DNA of 64,000 bases from Phoronis australis (taxonomy: Eukaryota > Phoronida > Phoronidae): contig NMRA01000023.1 in the NCBI GenBank assembly GCA_002633005.1, positions 1,403,373 to 1,467,372 on the forward strand. The letters run 5' to 3'. The notes under the pieces were generated by a model that did no database searches, was not told the DNA's origin, and saw only the letters and a list, made by a program, of their open reading frames with translations. The translations under genes were made by a program, and so were the position numbers. Shown here in pieces: positions 53,101 through 63,965 of the stretch. The first letter of the stretch is position 1. Each line of letters begins with the position of its first letter.

Positions 53101-56100
53101 ATAAATACGAGCCAGAGAACAAAATATCGAAAGGGAACCAAGAAACNNNNNNNNNNNNNNNNNNNNNNNNNNNNNNNNNNNNNNNNNNNNNNNNNNNNNN
53201 NNNNNNNNNNNNNNNNNNNNNNNNNNNNNNNNNNNNNNNNNNNNNNNNNNNNNNNNNNNNNNNNNNNNNNNNNNNNNNNNNNNNNNNNNNNNNNNNNNNN
53301 NNNNNNNNNNNNNNNNNNNNNNNNNNNNNNNNNNNNNNNNNNNNNNNNNNNNNNNNNNNNNNNNNNNNNNNNNNNNNNNNNNNNNNNNNNNNNNNNNNNN
53401 NNNNNNNNNNNNNNNNNNNNNNNNNNNNNNNNNNNNNNNNNNNNNNNNNNNNNNNNNNNNNNNNNNNNNNNNNNNNNNNNNNNNNNNNNNNNNNNNNNNN
53501 NNNNNNNNNNNNNNNNNNNNNNNNNNNNNNNNNNNNNNNNNNNNNNNNNNNNNNNNNNNNNNNNNNNNNNNNNNNNNNNNNNNNNNNNNNNNNNNNNNNN
53601 NNNNNNNNNNNNNNNNNNNNNNNNNNNNNNNNNNNNNNNNNNNNNNNNNNNNNNNNNNNNNNNNNNNNNNNNNNNNNNNNNNNNNNNNNNNNNNNNNNNN
53701 NNNNNNNNNNNNNNNNNNNNNNNNNNNNNNNNNNNNNNNNNNNNNNNNNNNNNNNNNNNNNNNNTCACACGAATACCATTCTCAAGTGGCACACACATTT
53801 CCATGATTTCCAGCGGTAGATGTTCAGAGACCGCGTACCGTTAACGTTCTTGCGGGGTTCACCTTTGCGCATTTCAATGATGCACCCATTAATTTTTTGC
53901 CCATTTGTTGAACGATTTTGTTGTGCAAAAATTTTAATTGCAATTTCAACTCTAATGAGGGGAAATCTCTTTCAATACTTCATCACAGAATGTTTTGTTA
54001 ATTTCAATGAAAATGTTGACGGGGTTGCTTCGAAAGTAGGTCAAGAAGCCGAGGTAGAGTTCAATACGCTAGGCCCTGTAAAAGGCAATACTCAAGACAG
54101 AGATAACCTGAGATATTGCCGTGTATTTTAAATAATAACACTTGAGTTTGGATAGATTTTTACGTCCCGGTGACAGCTACCGAACTCTATCCTGGAAACT
54201 CGTCTGTCTTCCCAATAAACCGTTGAGGGGGGTTAAGTGATGGCACAACTGAACAATGGTAGACGAGCCGATCTCGCCACCTACAGCCGATTTCATAAAG
54301 GTGGTTTAACAAAACCAGGTTTAAGACTTAAACCTGGTCTTCCTAAACCTGGTCGAATTTTAGACCTAACTTGCATTTCACCAACATGGATTAAGAGTCT
54401 GAAAGCCTGGTTTTGCTAGACCAGGGAGCTGGTTCAGTAGACCCAGGTTTAAAGTATCAAAGGCACCCAGCTGGGTAAACCCAACAAAGAAACTATTGAA
54501 GTGCTTCAATGAAACCTTGATCACGTGGGTATAGAATGGCATACACCAGTAGAATCAGTGCAGACATTTACGACAAAGGTCTAAAAGCTTTTCTCATGAG
54601 GAAAAATGTAATTTGTGTGCCCAACACACACACATTAAAGAACATGCTCACGGTTAGATGTAACATGATAAATGCCCAAATTTATTTCCGTGTCATTTTA
54701 GTTTTTATTTTTCGCGGCCAAGACCCCTTCCCGGCAACATTGAATTGGAGAACAGTGGAGGTGGAACTCAGTCAGAAGAATCAGAGGATGCTGTCTTAAG
54801 TCAAATCCGTAGGGCTTGCGACGATGAGATCTGCTCGACCAGTCGTATTCTGAGGAATCCGCAGGACACACTCCAGCACGTACTGGTCTACGCATAGGCG
54901 GATCCAGGGGGGTCAAGGGGTCCGGATCCCCCTTTTTCCCTTGCTTTTAATGATATCAAATCTATAATTTTCAAATTGTTGACTTGGTCCCCCCTTTCAA
55001 AAAGTCCTTGACCGTCCCCTCTCCTTTAAAAAATCCTGGATCCGCCTCTGCTACGTTTGATCTCGTGTCGTAGTAAACCTGAATAATGAAAATAGTCCAT
55101 TTTCGCTCTAAAACTGCGTCGCAATTGCACACCGCGGCATCGTTCAGTTGTACCCATACCATGCAAGTCTGACATATTTAACAGTTAAACCTGGGTCTGA
55201 CCAAGTCTAAAGTTAAACATGGTTTAAGATCTTAATACAGGTCTAAAGAATATAGACCTCATTTGTGAAATGAAAACTGACTTTGACCAGGCCTAAACTG
55301 GAGTTAAACCAGGTTTTACAAGACCACTGGTCTAAAAGTTAAACCACCTTTATGAAATGCAGATTATCATTAAACCTGGTCTAAGTCCAGTTTAAACCTG
55401 GTTTAACTTTAAACCACCTTTATGAAATCGGCTGTTAGTGAGGTTAGCTGCGCGTAACAGGGGGCGGCGTGAAAATGATGGCGATCAGAGGGGTGAAATT
55501 GGACGTGCCGTGATCTTGCGTCCCGTGCAGATCAATTTCCTTGGCTGTGCCCACTGCACCATGCCCTCAATGAACATCACATATGTACACAAAATGAAAG
55601 AAATTCTGCCCTGTGAAATGGTTTCCGATCAAGAATCTCCCTATGCCCATAATTCAAGTCATTCGTTGCAGATTATGAAATTGATGAATTTGTCCACTTT
55701 TTGACTTTCATCTGGTGAAACAGATTTGTCTTCAGGTACACCGGGCCACCCTTTCTGCGTGCTTGGTCACTGAACCAAACTATTGCTTCTTCATCATGGG
55801 TATAAATTAACGTACTTACCTTTAAAATTTATTAATATTCCGATAATAAAAGGGTTAAGAACAACCTGAAGACTTTTATCACTGAAAGACGTGCCCGCCG
55901 TGTCAAGCCAACTTGAAGCCGACCTTGAATGGCAATCTGCCAGTATACACTTTTATAACGGAAATGGGTCTCAATGGTTCCGACATGTTTTAAATTCCAG
56001 TCAACGAGAAACATGTGAACACAATGACAGTCCGCCATCTTTATCCCATAGACCGATTGGTTGCGAAAGAAGGCGTTTTTAGGTTATCTGAAACCTTCTT

Positions 56101-59100
56101 TAGTGGCCTCCATTCTAACTGGTGTATCGAAAAAATAAATAAATATTGAGTTTGGAAAGTTTCTGCGAAATATACCAAGCTGTTTTCGAGAAATCGTGTT
56201 CCTAAGTTCAAATTAAGTCGATTTGCCGAAGTCGAGAAAAAGGTGAGGAGTGAAAATCTCAAAGCCGAGTCAAGGACTTCGGTTAATTATTCCGTAAAAA
56301 CTTGTTTTTGGTCAATATAACCTATACAAACCTTTGCCACGTCCATTATTTTAATATTTACTCGCGGCGTCAACTGAATTTGCAGTGCTTAATTAACTTA
56401 ATTTTCACAAAAACTTTTCCTATAAATCAAGTCGATCTTGTCACAGGCGGCGCCAGCATATGAAGTGTGTCAAGCTGGTGCATTGTGGTCCACTTTAAAG
56501 TAGGTCAACAGTTCATTGTTAGACACACGCGCTGGGAGACTGATTTGAAAACCAAGTACGAAATGGTTACAGAAATCATGTCGGTGGTTAAAGCACTTCG
56601 TGAGCATGAGACTGAAACAGCGAAATGTCAAGTTACCAGAGTTGTGGAATTTGAGTCTCTTTTTTCACAACTTGCTATGTTCGTGAACACTAAGTCACAG
56701 AGGCGTGAAGCGACTCGATTGTAGCCGTTCTCAACGGTCGTAAGCATGCAGACATACAACTCAAACTCGTTTTGTCTTCGTTTTGTTCGGCATCTTATGT
56801 ACACGTCCTTGACGCAATATTATGGCAACCTTGGTGAATGAAAGGACTGAGGGTACATACGAAACTGCCCTGTACCTGGCGAGAAATTCGATTTGAGTAA
56901 CAGACCTGTAACCTTTGATCTCGGATAAGTAAACAAATATCCACGCGGTTGTGTGAATCCAAGGTGGTTCTGCCAATTTTTTTTTCTCACTACACGGTAT
57001 GTATTTCGTATTTGAAGTTCCCGAGAATGAACATAAGGCATTTTGCTAGACATATGTGAAATATTGTAAAATTACCAATTTTTGTCAATAACGTTTGAGA
57101 TATCCTTAAGTTCTTATCTCCAGGATTAATGTTGTCATCAGGTCAACGACAATTATCCGAAAGCTTTTTCCAAACCTAACATTATGGCACCCGTGCATCA
57201 TTTCTTGTCTTTGCCTTCTGAAATCAGTCTATGTGTTCGGTTCCTTCACGCTTTTTTCTATATACTCTCTGCAAACAGTAAAAGGAGCCATGAGAATCTA
57301 GTTCTGCAGTGATTCTGTTCCTGGGGATGGGCTCAAACGTTTTGTCAATGCACATCAGACTGATTGGGCGGAAGTTGGATGGGTTAGAGTGGTCTTTGTC
57401 TGGTTTGGGTATCATGACACCAGGTGCGCTTTTCCACAGTTCGGGAAAGTGGCCGATACCAAGACACCTGTTGCAGATCTCGGCTAATCTCTAGTGGAGA
57501 GATAGACATTTTGTCAGAACGTCGTAGGAGGAGGAATTGCTTCCTCGGCTGATATTTTTCTTCCACTTGGAGGGTGTTCGTATGACCTCAATTGCCGTTA
57601 TTTCAGCAAGCATTTCGTGATCATCTCCGTGTTGATGCGTGATTGTGTTAAGGGTATTAAACAGGTTTGCTTTTCGTAGCACTGTGTTGTCTACGGGGCG
57701 TTTTGTCACTTTGCAGAAGATCGGGCCTTTGCGCATTGTATGAGTTCTCTCTAGAGTTTGGGCAAATACAGTGGCCTTGTCTGGGTTGGAGAAGGCAGTT
57801 TTGTCATAGAACAGTGGTTTGGCTTTCGGATGGTTGCGAGTGCCCTTGCCTGTAATCTTCTTGAAGGCCTGTCAGGAACTGTTGCCCCTTTCCACATTGA
57901 GATACTCACAAAACTTCATGTGCGATTGACTTTATCTTTGACAGCATTCTCAATGCGCCTTTTCAGCATATTATAGGTGTTGTGGTAGATTGGTTTGTAA
58001 GGGTAGACCTGAGCCTTACGCTTGATTTTGCGTTCGAGTAGGATTAGCATCAGTGTGTTTTCTGAGCGTCGTCATGGGAATGGACGTGTTTTCACAGTGG
58101 TACAATTTTTATCATACCTTGAATAATACGCTTTCAAGGAAGTCACGCATTTCTTAAGATATGCGGAAATTTTCACCGCTCGTTCTTCTGAGCAGCTTGT
58201 ACCAGGATCAAAGAGAGCGCAGCGCCGGAATCAGGTACAGTTGTGATGACCACATTGCCCGTGGCGAGCAAGACCCAATTAAATGTAATTATCCGACCAT
58301 AAACTGTATTAAACATCTCTGACTATACATAATGGCGAATTTTCAAAATGCATTAACTACTAATTTTCGTTATAAACGAACACCACGGCGGTATTCAGGT
58401 GGAAAAAAACAACCAAGTACGGTTTTCGATTTTTAAAAATCGATGAACTAATAATCTAAAAACTACTACCATTGGGTACGATTGAAGATAAACTACTGCG
58501 AGTATTGATATACTCGGTGGTTATACAAGCGCTGATCAGAGTTAACAATATCACATGGATTCATTTTTTAATATTCTTTCAATCTCGTTTAACCAGATTT
58601 TTGACCAGGAAACAGTTGTTGTGTTTCATTTTTTATTACTGACAAAGAGCTAGAATAGTTATATAGTCAGTGCCACCTAAATTCTCCAGAGACTCCAAAT
58701 TTTCAGTTTGGTTATCACCATATTTGTACTTTTGTAAATATTTCATGATATGAGTTCTAATAAAGACTAAATTTTAATGACACGTGAAATGTTTAGTGTA
58801 CCTGTGATGTGGTACTTTTAGGGATGGGCTCACTATGAACTTAACTAATTAAGTTTGGCTGGCGATCAAAATCTACCACTGTTTTGGTACTCTAAGTTCA
58901 AAACTTAGATAAAAAGTTATCAACCTGTTCCCGGTAAGAAAAAAAAGCAAGTGGTCAGAAGCATTAAAAATTAAATAAAGAAAACCAATATGAAACTAAT
59001 CGTTCCTTTGGGAAGTGGCCCTTTGTGAAGATAAACACAAGTTAACCTTTTCAGTCATTTTGTAATATTTATAATATACCAAGTTAAACTACTTTCTAGA

Positions 59101-62100
59101 GTAGCAGGCTATAACTCTGCAGATGTCAGAGAAAACCAAATTGGGAGTACTAGTAACAACAACCATTGTTGAGATTGTAATGCTAGAAATTACCTGTCCA
59201 CTTCATTAGCTAAGATGTACATCAATACAAAGGGCGTGCTGAATAGGCCTGGTAAAAGTTGTCTGGGGCTTAGGGACTCCAGTGTAAGCGAGAAATTATC
59301 CATGTTGATAAAATACAGGCTTACAACCTACTTGAGTTTAAATACTACGTAGGAATCAATTATTACGCAATCTATACGCCCATATCCATTAACTTTTTAG
59401 GAAATAACCGAACCTGTCACGCGCCGACTTCACCAAAAAGTCATTACGGTTCGTGAAGTACTATGCTGCATTTTTGTTGTGTAATAGTGATGTTATCCAC
59501 TATCACGCATTTTAGTTATTCATTGCCATATAATCATTAGAAAACCGTTGGTACATGTACTAGATACAACAAAACTTTAGTAAAAATCAAACAAAAGAGA
59601 TTTCTAGAGAGTGGACTCTTTTAATGAATTGTACTTACTTGTACCAACAAGTAGCACTTCAAAACAAGCATTAAAGTGGAACCCACAGGGTAAACGGAAT
59701 AGTGGCAGACCACGAATGACATGGAGAAGATGCATCACCGATGACATGGAGAGGTTAGGATACTCATGGAGACAGCTAGAAGGAATCGCCCAGGACAGAA
59801 CAAAATGGAAATCTCTGATTCGTGACCTATACCCTGGTAGGGGTGACGGGTATTGATGACTTACTTGTCCAAATCTGGCTACACCTGGCGGGTAATCGAG
59901 GTCTTCTTCGTACACTCTATAATCTTCATCTGGCATCGTCCCCTGTTTAGTCCCAAGCCCTTGAAAAAACACAAAGAGGGATTGTTGTTACGTTAATCCT
60001 TTGTTGAATCGAATCTAACACTCAAAGATTTGAGAATGGCATAATGAGGTGTATACGCCGGGATACTTCGGGAGGTAAACTAAGGATCGGATTATATTTG
60101 TATATAATATCATCGTTATTACTAGTCCGTATTTGTATAGCATATTTCCCGAGGACAAGATAATCTGATATGCGAGGGATCGGTGCTTAACTGTTTTATG
60201 CTTCTGTCTGTTAGACTGGAGTTGTCTTTACCTGCCTTAGCATACTGTCATCGCCTGTTGGCTAACTTTGTTAAGGTGAGCAGGAGTTTGGGGTTTCTGC
60301 AGTCTGTGATTGGTCGGATCAGGAATAGTGACATCTGACGCACGAGCGGCCGCTCTGATGTGTGACCTTATCACGACCAGTTTCCAAAACAAGGTTGTTT
60401 GTCTGACAAAGTTCCCTGTGAAAGCGTCTCTATATAAGGGTTCATTCACCTTTAGAGTTCTATGAAGGGTGCTTTTTCAGAAACACAAATCTATTCAAGG
60501 GTTTTGCTGCAAAAATGCACTCGTTTTTGGAAACGTAACAACTCTTTTTGTATTGTTTGGGAGTCAATGGGTTAAATTCAACGGTCCAACAATACATAGG
60601 GGCAGTGTTTCAACGAATTGTTCCTCATTGTTTTTTCTTGCTATAAGCAATGTGAGCAAACGAGATAAACTACCTTTTCCTGCTGATGGCTTTGTGTCTC
60701 GTTTGTGCAGAATCGTCTCTTGTATCACGTGACCATCTTCGTCCTCGACCTTGATGTCTTCAACGTCGTCTGCTTTGTACTCGAGGTTTTCAGGCTCGCG
60801 AAACTCAAAGGTAGAAATCGGTTCTGCTTTTCCATATGGTAGAAGATCGTCGTCTTGAAACGAGATTTCGTCCCGGATGTCTGTGAAGTCAACGCTTCTC
60901 TTTTTCCTGTCTTCACCAGATCCTTCTTCAAGGTCAATTGTCACGTCCGTTTGAGCGTCATCTAGAAGAGCAACAACTCCATAAATGTGTGACCTTCATT
61001 TATTTGCCTATAGATCATAATACACCAGCGCCTTCTCAGTGTCAGAAAGACCGCTTTTGATTTAGGCTACTTATTTATACAAATTCGTTTTATCTTGTCC
61101 CTTGTCATATTAGAAATAACACCCAGGCTTGGAAAGAAAATACAAATCGTCAGTTTTAAGGCCGAAAACGCATTGTTGTCATTGCTGTCGCCTTTTCCCC
61201 GCGTTGGTGGCCTCCAGTACCCGCGGTAGAATTAACTGAACTGGAACCCGATGGACGCCGTCAGATGCGCCGATAAAAGCCGGAGTAAAATAACCGAAGC
61301 AGGTGGCCTTCACAAATTATGCGGGAAGAGGCAGATGAAGTACATTGGAAGAGTATCCCCTACAGTCAGAGTGAACATTTGGGAACCGAAATGAGTTGCG
61401 TATATGCAGTAATGTCGAAACTTTTCGGCTTCGAATCTTATAGCCCGGTGGGTTCGCATTTTTCTCTCGCCTTCCTAAAATAGCTTGAATTTCATGTTTG
61501 CTTTCGATTGATTTTAAGTGTACTCCTATAATAAGTTTTGAAAAGCCTATTCATGTTTGTAAAATAATTGGAATGATCTCTAGCAATTAGGCTTACGAGT
61601 AAAAATACAGCAATCGTTTTCCAAAATATCCTAATACCCCGATAACCTAGTAATATATAACAGCTACCCTGTTCCGTTTTTGGTAGTAACTGTTACCAGA
61701 GCATCGTGTTTGGGGATTTCATACATGATTTCTAAATATAACACATTTCTGCGACCAAAGGGAGATTGCGAGTAAGGCGGCACTTGAAGGTCAAGTGGTT
61801 CAATAGGGTGGTCGGCAGCCATTTGCTTCGCCAAGCTATGTTTGATCAAAAATGCTTTGAACAACTGTTGAAGTGTTGTCTGAGATGAAATTTGTGTAAC
61901 TCTGCTCATCTTTGCACATTGATGCTTTATTGTCGACGATTACGTCACTTATGTGAGGATAGATTGTGTACCTGTGCGTCAAGTTAAAATAGTCATTGGC
62001 TTACTTGTATTTTACAGATAAGACATTGAACGATTTCAGAATTCGTTCTGCAACTAAACTGAAAGAATGCTATTCTGCACACACTACAAATTCAGGAATA

Positions 62101-62312
62101 GTTTAGGATATGCAATAATCTTCAATTAGTCTTAGTAATGAAAACGAACACATAAAATTAATACCATTCCAACGAGGAACTCGTTTTTTGCCTTGCGAGC
62201 TGTCTATGCTAAAATCCGTTTCGCGTATTTCCTCAATTGGCATTCCTTTGGAAATGTGGAATTCGAAAGATGTGAGCAGAAGGAGAGATATTCCCAAAAT
62301 TTCATTCATCAT
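49904..62312 (-). CDS. Secreted acidic protein with dibasic sites, five exons, family not recognised
   Basis: Five minus-strand exons (62312-62165, 60961-60674, 59959-59865, 50801-50724, 50173-49904) join in phase to 879 nt: 292 residues and TAG. The protein starts with a short acidic n-region and a hydrophobic core (ILGISLLLLTSF), a likely signal peptide ending near residue 23. The mature part is very rich in Asp and Glu and has candidate proprotein-convertase sites: KKR 42-44 preceded by Gly (amidation-type QGKKR), RKKR 68-71, HKR 135-137 and QKR 177-179. The C-terminal exon has three Cys and SNRS. No enzyme domain or membrane segment is visible after the signal peptide. It could be a prohormone or granin-like secretory protein, or an acidic matrix protein; I cannot decide. 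It is convergent with the receptor gene. Confidence 0.72.
50724..50801 (-). CDS. Acidic secreted protein exon D
   Basis: 26 codons, phase 0 to 0, acceptor TAGCTCAG and donor CAC|GTAAGT. It encodes KRIVIDSIDTNDPNADVPAV then VAVQVH. Joining to exon C creates FGQ-KR, another dibasic site. The intron between C and D is 9.1 kb and includes the assembly gap, so a further exon could be hidden there. Confidence 0.68.
51869..52022. mobile_element. MITE-like element, 154 bp
   Basis: The left end CTGGGCCTAGTTGCATAAA pairs with the right end GCTTTATGCAACCCAGCCCTG. The core contains a second inverted motif, CAACAATGACGTC with GACGTCATGCAGC. Lies between exons C and D of the acidic protein gene. Confidence 0.5.
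53147..53764. other. Assembly gap, 618 N
   Basis: Unknown bases, inside the 9.1-kb intron C-D of the acidic protein gene. The left flank is rich in TACTCGAAA-type motifs that probably caused the assembly break. Confidence 1.
54284..55434. mobile_element. Foldback element copy 2, inverted relative to copy 1
   Basis: 1,151 bp with the same ends (CAGCCGATTTCATAAAGGTG and its complement) and the same subterminal repeats. Its interior matches the reverse complement of copy 1, including the nested GGATCCGCC element. Flanks CTA and TTA do not form a clear duplication. It lies in intron C-D of the acidic protein gene. Confidence 0.72.
54896..55047. mobile_element. Nested short inverted-repeat element in foldback copy 2
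   Basis: 152 bp with near-perfect ends AGGCGGATCCAGG and CCTGGATCCGCCT; no coding potential. MITE-like. Confidence 0.6.
57195..58070 (-). mobile_element. LINE reverse transcriptase remnant
   Basis: The minus strand reads VMIPKPDKDHSNPSNFRPIS then LMCIDKTFEPI at 57320-57420, the typical palm-entry motif of non-LTR reverse transcriptases (IPKPGKD...YRPISLL...K). Upstream frames to about 58070 continue in pieces (DNTVLRKANLFNTLNTITH, CNRCLGIGHFPELWKSA) with stops. It is dead, in intron C-D of the acidic protein gene. Confidence 0.7.
59653..59856 (+). mobile_element. LINE C-terminal fragment
   Basis: The plus strand reads ALKWNPQGKRNSGRPRMTWR then AQDRTKWKSLI and stops at 59856. This matches the common C-terminus of RTE/CR1-like LINE proteins (LxWNPxGKRxRGRPxxTWRR...AxDRxxWR). 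It ends 8 bp from the exon C donor of the minus-strand gene. Confidence 0.75.
59865..59959 (-). CDS. Acidic secreted protein exon C
   Basis: 95 nt, phase 1 to 0, acceptor TTTTTTCAAG and donor CAA|GTAAGT. It encodes MPDEDYRVYEEDLDYPPGVA then RFGQ. The donor lies 8 bp from the end of an opposite-strand LINE fragment. Confidence 0.78.
60674..60961 (-). CDS. Acidic secreted protein exon B
   Basis: 288 nt, phase 1 to 1, acceptor CTTCTAG and donor AAAAG|GTAGTT. It begins DDAQTDVTIDLEEGSGEDRK, followed by the RKKR site and a highly acidic stretch ending near HKRDTKPSAGK. Low-complexity acidic composition and an open frame in a stop-rich region support coding. Confidence 0.78.
61664..61909 (-). CDS. 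Small open frame inside intron A-B of the acidic protein gene
   Basis: 81 codons from an ATG in a good context (AAAG before ATGA), beginning MSRVTQISSQTTLQQLFKAF and ending at TAG 61664. As an exon it does not fit the phase-1 junction between exons A and B, so if real it is an independent or alternative transcript. No homology recognised. Confidence 0.15.
   Translation of the reverse strand: MSRVTQISSQTTLQQLFKAFLIKHSLAKQMAADHPIEPLDLQVPPYSQSPFGRRNVLYLEIMYEIPKHDALVTVTTKNGTG
62165..62312 (-). CDS. Acidic secreted protein exon A, signal peptide
   Basis: Codons 1-49 plus 1 nt, donor AATG|GTATTA. Two consecutive ATGs open the frame; either could start it. It contains the signal peptide and the GKKR site. 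Confidence 0.7.
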
Positions 62313-62439
62313 ATGTCGCTGACTAATGTGTCCATGATATCTGGCGTGAGAACGCTTCTCGTGGTATGATGTACTGTGTACGATGTACTATGTATTGTGT
62401 TTGACATCAACAATGTTTTAGCGCTGACTACTATAAAGA

Positions 62440-62689
62440 TTAGGGGCCCGTTCCAAGAAATGATTTAAGTTCTTTTTTCACTTAAGTTTAAGATTTGTCT
62501 CAACTTTGAAACTTTCAAATGCATTAAGTTAGTCAAAATTAAGATGAATTTTAAGTAAAAAACTGAAGTCAAACTTAAGATCTCTTTCTTGAATCGGAGT
62601 TGAGGCAAATTTAAGATTTATCTTTATATTGACTGAAATTTAAGATTTGTCTTAAGTTAGTTTAGTTATTTTTTTAGAACGGACTCTAA
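62440..62689. mobile_element. MITE-like element, 250 bp, upstream of the acidic protein gene
   Basis: TTAGGGGCCCGTTCCAAGAA at the left and TTAGAACGGACTCTAA at the right are imperfect inverted repeats. The interior is filled with CTTAAG/TTAAGATTT motifs. It begins 127 bp upstream of the first ATG, so it may sit in the promoter or 5' UTR. Confidence 0.5.
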
Positions 62690-63065
62690 GTCAAGGGTGC
62701 TATCACTGCACCATCCGATGTTAAGCTGCATTTTCCCTTTCGGCGGGCGAAAAACGGAAATCGAGTTAGGTGTAAGATAAAATAGCTACGTAATGTTTAG
62801 CCTTGACAATGGCGTTACAGCTTAGGCGGTTCGCCTGAGCTACCCCCTCCCCCCGCCATGCTAGCTACAGAACTGTACTTTATATGTGTAACTCGTCTGC
62901 GATCTAGGCAAAACTTCATAATACAAGTTTACTGCCGTGTCGTGACGACTATTAGTGGAACGATGCCGTTATGCATCAGGCCAGGGCCCCGGTCGCGTAG
63001 CCTTGCCTTGGTGCAAAGTTGTATACTAAATATACAGCCGTTGAGCCGATGTGGATAACAACTGA

Positions 63066-63278
63066 TCAAATAAAATCTGACACAAAATTAGTGTCATTAA
63101 AAACTACACTCTTCCTTGAGTATATTGAATTATTTACCGGTGTTGAAAAATTTGGCGTTCTACTGTTCACTCTGCTGCTAAAATAGTGGCGCGCTCTTTT
63201 GGGTCGGCTTTCGGCGCTGTCACCTAATGTCTTATGGCCAGTTTCCTTCCTGAATTCTTCAACCATCTGTTCTTCTCT
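63066..63278 (-). CDS. Possible minus-strand exon, product unknown
   Basis: An open frame reads EEQMVEEFRKETGHKTLGDS then ESRPKRARHYFSSRVNSRTP, ending at a stop at 63066. A possible donor (CCG|GTAAAT) lies inside it near 63138. Its composition looks protein-like (charged N-terminal helix, basic centre), but no acceptor is convincing and I recognise no family. It could be the end of a gene lying beyond the right edge. Confidence 0.22.
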   Translation of the reverse strand, partial: REEQMVEEFRKETGHKTLGDSAESRPKRARHYFSSRVNSRTPNFSTPVNNSIYSRKSVVFNDTNFVSDFI

Positions 63279-63857
63279 TCCACGAGGTTGCGTACATGTC
63301 ACAACGAATTATCGGAACTGTTTTAGTATTTTAATAATAGCAAGCGGAATTTCAGAACAAATTTTGCTGCTGCGAAGCTGCCATCATTATGAGCGTCACG
63401 AGCGTACTCAGTTTTCAAAACGACGACTGACGTTTTGTTACAAAAAGAGGAGAATTATGCAAGAAAATATCGTTTATTAGATTGTTTTTCACTTAAACGC
63501 CTGCTGCAGGCAAGGTTAATGTCGGTTGACACTCAGATTGTGCATGCACCCCTGCCGGTTTATAATTCAACATATTGATATAAGTTTCACGACGAGGTGA
63601 CAAGAAGAACTACCCTAGACAGTGACCACCGTCTCTAGGTGGCTCAGTAGAGACGGTGTAGCTCCTATAGGAGCTTCATGTGCCGGAAGCTTCTCGGCAA
63701 ATTATGCTTCACACTGATTAAAAAATCAGTCACGTTGTTATAAATACCTTTTGCGTATAGAGAAACACCATAGGAGACCATCGATGTATTTTATTCGTTC
63801 CAACTCGAACAAATACTTCTTTTCTCATACCTTTTCTTCGAGAAGTCCTTCGTTCAG

Positions 63858-63965
63858 TTCCCAAAATCGGAAAATGGCCATTTTAACACTGCGCGCGGCA
63901 GGTGGTATGACGTCATATACCCTGGCGTGCGCAGTGTAAAAATGGCCAGTTATCGATTTGGGGAT
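63858..63965. mobile_element. 108-bp palindromic element
   Basis: CCCAAAATCGGAAAATGGCC and CATTTTAACACTGCGC on the left are matched by GCGCAGTGTAAAAATGGCC and AGTTATCGATTTGGGG on the right. The centre is itself near-palindromic around ATGACGTCAT, a perfect CRE-type octamer. Confidence 0.7.

Noticed and set aside
52971-53844. Long open frames on both strands across 53147-53764
   Set aside because: They are artefacts of the run of N; no real codons support them.
53820-54131. Plus-strand open frame whose end (VGQEAEVEFNT) recalls cold-shock domain proteins
   Set aside because: The similarity covers only about 10-15 residues, there is no RNP motif, and the left side is the assembly gap.
56467-56724. 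85-codon plus-strand frame with a helical, charged composition
   Set aside because: No ATG start, no convincing acceptor, no homology recognised, and it lies antisense inside an intron.
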